A stretch of 5,270 nt of DNA from an uncultured Planctomycetaceae bacterium (GTDB taxonomy: Bacteria; Planctomycetota; Planctomycetia; Planctomycetales; Planctomycetaceae): positions 1 through 5,270 of the forward strand of contig CALFYU010000729.1 of NCBI GenBank assembly GCA_937952455.1, read 5' to 3'. Below are positions 3,949-5,270 of this stretch, piece after piece (positions within the stretch are counted from its first letter, which is position 1; each line of letters begins with the position of its first letter). Under the pieces are notes generated by a model. That model saw nothing but the letters and a program-made list of their open reading frames with translations. It did no database searches and had not been told where the DNA came from. The position numbers and the translations under genes were made by a program.

Positions 3949-5259
3949 ATGAGTGACGGTCAGGAATCCCGTACCGGCGTGGTCATCACCGGTGTCGGCA
4001 TCGTCAGCCCCATTGGGATCGGTCGCGAGGCATTTACCGAAAGCCTGCTCACCGGCAAAAGCGGCATCACGGAATTCCAGATGTTTAACGAGGGAATTCT
4101 GCCGCAACATATCGGCGGCGAGGTCCCGGACTTCAACGACTCCACGGTGAAAAATCTCCTGCCGAAAAAGGCGAGGCGAAACGTTAAGGTCATGTGTCGC
4201 GAGATTCAGCTCGGAGTCGTCGCGTCCCATCTGGCGCTCGAAAACGCCGGTGTCGCTAATGGGGAAATCCCCTCCGAGCGATTTGGCGTTGAGTTCGGTG
4301 CGAACTTGATGTTCAGCCCCCCGACTGTGCTCAAGGATGCCTGCCTGAGTTGTTGGGATCTGGACAAGAATGAATTTCACTTTGAAGACTGGGGGACGAC
4401 CGGTCTGAGCAAGATGGAGCCGCTGTGGCTACTGCAATATCTGCCCAACATGCCGGCCTGTCATATCGGAATTTTTTACGATCTCCGTGGTCCGAGCAAT
4501 TCGCAGACCATGGACGAGGCCTCAGGAAATCTCGTCTTGGGTGAAGCGATGCGGATCATCGAGCGGGGCGCCGCCGACGGCATGATCGCCGCTGCCACCG
4601 GGACGCGGCTGCATCCGGTTAAGACCGTGCACGCGGTGATGTGGGACACGGTGGCCAAAGCGGATGACCCCGCCAAAGCCTGCCGGCCGTTTGATAAGAA
4701 CCGCACCGGGCAGGTGATTTCCGAAGGGGCCTGTTCGCTGATTCTCGAATCGGAAGAAAATGCCCGCTCCCGCGGCGCCGACATACTGGGGCGCGTCCTG
4801 GGTACCGGAGCGGCCTGTGTGACCAACCGCAACCTGATCGGCGACACGAAAAAGGCGCTGGTGCTCGCCATGCAAAAGGCGCTGGCCAGTGCCGGACTGA
4901 AGCCCGAAGATATCGGCCACGTCAACGCCCACGGCCTAGGGACGATCGACACCGACCGCGACGAAGCGGCCGCCATCAACGAAGTCTTCGGCGGCCGCAA
5001 GCACCCGGTGCCGGTCACCTCGCTGAAGAGCTACTTCGGCAACCCCGGCGCCAGTTGCGGCATGCTGGAAGTCGCCGGCTCTCTACTGGCCCTGCAATCG
5101 GGCGTCGTCCCCCCCACGCTCAACTACGAAACCCCCGACCCCGAATGCCCGCTGAACGTGATCAGCGGCGAACCGCTCAAGGTGGAAAACCGCACGTTCC
5201 TGAACATCGACGTGACGCGGCAAGGACAGGCGAGCGCGGCGGTTATCCAGGCGGGGTAG
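3949..5259 (+). CDS. FabF-fold beta-ketoacyl synthase homologue lacking the catalytic cysteine (chain-length-factor-like or decarboxylase-like)
   Basis: A complete 436-residue thiolase-fold protein. It has the KAS N-terminus (GVVITGVGIVSPIG, 10-23), AGKSGI-like TGKSGI, LRGPS (179-183), RPFDKNRTG (246-254), VNAHGLGT (325-332), LKS (359-361) and VPPTLN (387-392). Aligned to E. coli FabF from memory, the nucleophile position is Glu190 (GAG at 4516-4518) in MDEASG, not Cys. The first His is kept (His328), the active-site Lys is kept (Lys360), the second His is Asn365 (KSYFGN), and the C-terminal GFGGTN loop is TRQGQA (423-428). About 15 extra residues with CLSC (132-135) precede the active site. 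ATG 3949 was chosen because it gives MSDGQESRTG before the fold. An in-frame TTG at 3931 would add six residues, and neither has a clear ribosome site. It is unlikely to condense acyl chains. Its exact role is unknown. Confidence 0.9.
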   Translation: MSDGQESRTGVVITGVGIVSPIGIGREAFTESLLTGKSGITEFQMFNEGILPQHIGGEVPDFNDSTVKNLLPKKARRNVKVMCREIQLGVVASHLALENAGVANGEIPSERFGVEFGANLMFSPPTVLKDACLSCWDLDKNEFHFEDWGTTGLSKMEPLWLLQYLPNMPACHIGIFYDLRGPSNSQTMDEASGNLVLGEAMRIIERGAADGMIAAATGTRLHPVKTVHAVMWDTVAKADDPAKACRPFDKNRTGQVISEGACSLILESEENARSRGADILGRVLGTGAACVTNRNLIGDTKKALVLAMQKALASAGLKPEDIGHVNAHGLGTIDTDRDEAAAINEVFGGRKHPVPVTSLKSYFGNPGASCGMLEVAGSLLALQSGVVPPTLNYETPDPECPLNVISGEPLKVENRTFLNIDVTRQGQASAAVIQAG

Positions 5260-5270
5260 GGCTGCTGGTT

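Noticed and set aside
3796..4380. 194-codon open frame on the minus strand
   Set aside because: Mostly antisense to the start of the KAS-like gene, with no family resemblance or ribosome site.
4476..5018. 180-codon open frame on the minus strand
   Set aside because: Antisense to the conserved core of the KAS-like gene. Its composition is a complement artefact.

Overview
The window carries the core of a bacterial type II fatty-acid and phospholipid synthesis cluster on the minus strand. A divergently transcribed, catalytically degenerate beta-ketoacyl synthase lies on the plus strand. The sequence is moderately GC-rich. Starts are mixed: ATG for rpmF, plsX and fabF, GTG for acpP and TTG for fabD. 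Non-coding gaps are fairly large. The look of the proteins, the loose gene spacing and the tandem-like GAGG/GGCTTGAG intergenic repeat suggest a planctomycete. That placement is an impression from family resemblance, not something the sequence proves.

Minus strand, in order of transcription (right to left): rpmF (bL32, 3347-3171), plsX (phosphate acyltransferase, 2890-1889), fabD (malonyl-CoA:ACP transacylase, 1753-848), acpP (acyl carrier protein, 529-299) and the first 98 codons of fabF (KAS II, 295 to the window edge). This is the familiar rpmF-plsX-fabH-fabD-fabG-acpP-fabF order, but fabH and fabG are missing. A 318-bp non-coding gap lies where fabG would be. It holds a good promoter candidate for acpP-fabF, with a perfect 8-bp inverted repeat bracketing its -10 box. 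acpP and fabF are separated by 3 bp and look translationally coupled. PlsX makes acyl-phosphate from acyl-ACP, FabD loads malonyl groups on ACP, AcpP carries the chain and FabF elongates it.

The divergent region (3348-3948) has no convincing gene. It contains a 30-bp imperfect inverted repeat (3618-3708) and a possible promoter for the plus-strand gene.

Plus strand: 3949-5259 encodes a complete 436-residue FabF-fold protein. The nucleophilic cysteine is replaced by glutamate (Glu190), the second catalytic histidine by asparagine (Asn365), and the C-terminal GFGGTN gating loop by TRQGQA. His328 and Lys360 are kept. A roughly 15-residue insertion with a CxxC pair lies before the active site. 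It cannot be an ordinary condensing enzyme. A chain-length-factor-like partner subunit, a decarboxylase or another non-condensing role are the main options, and it is the most interesting object in the window.
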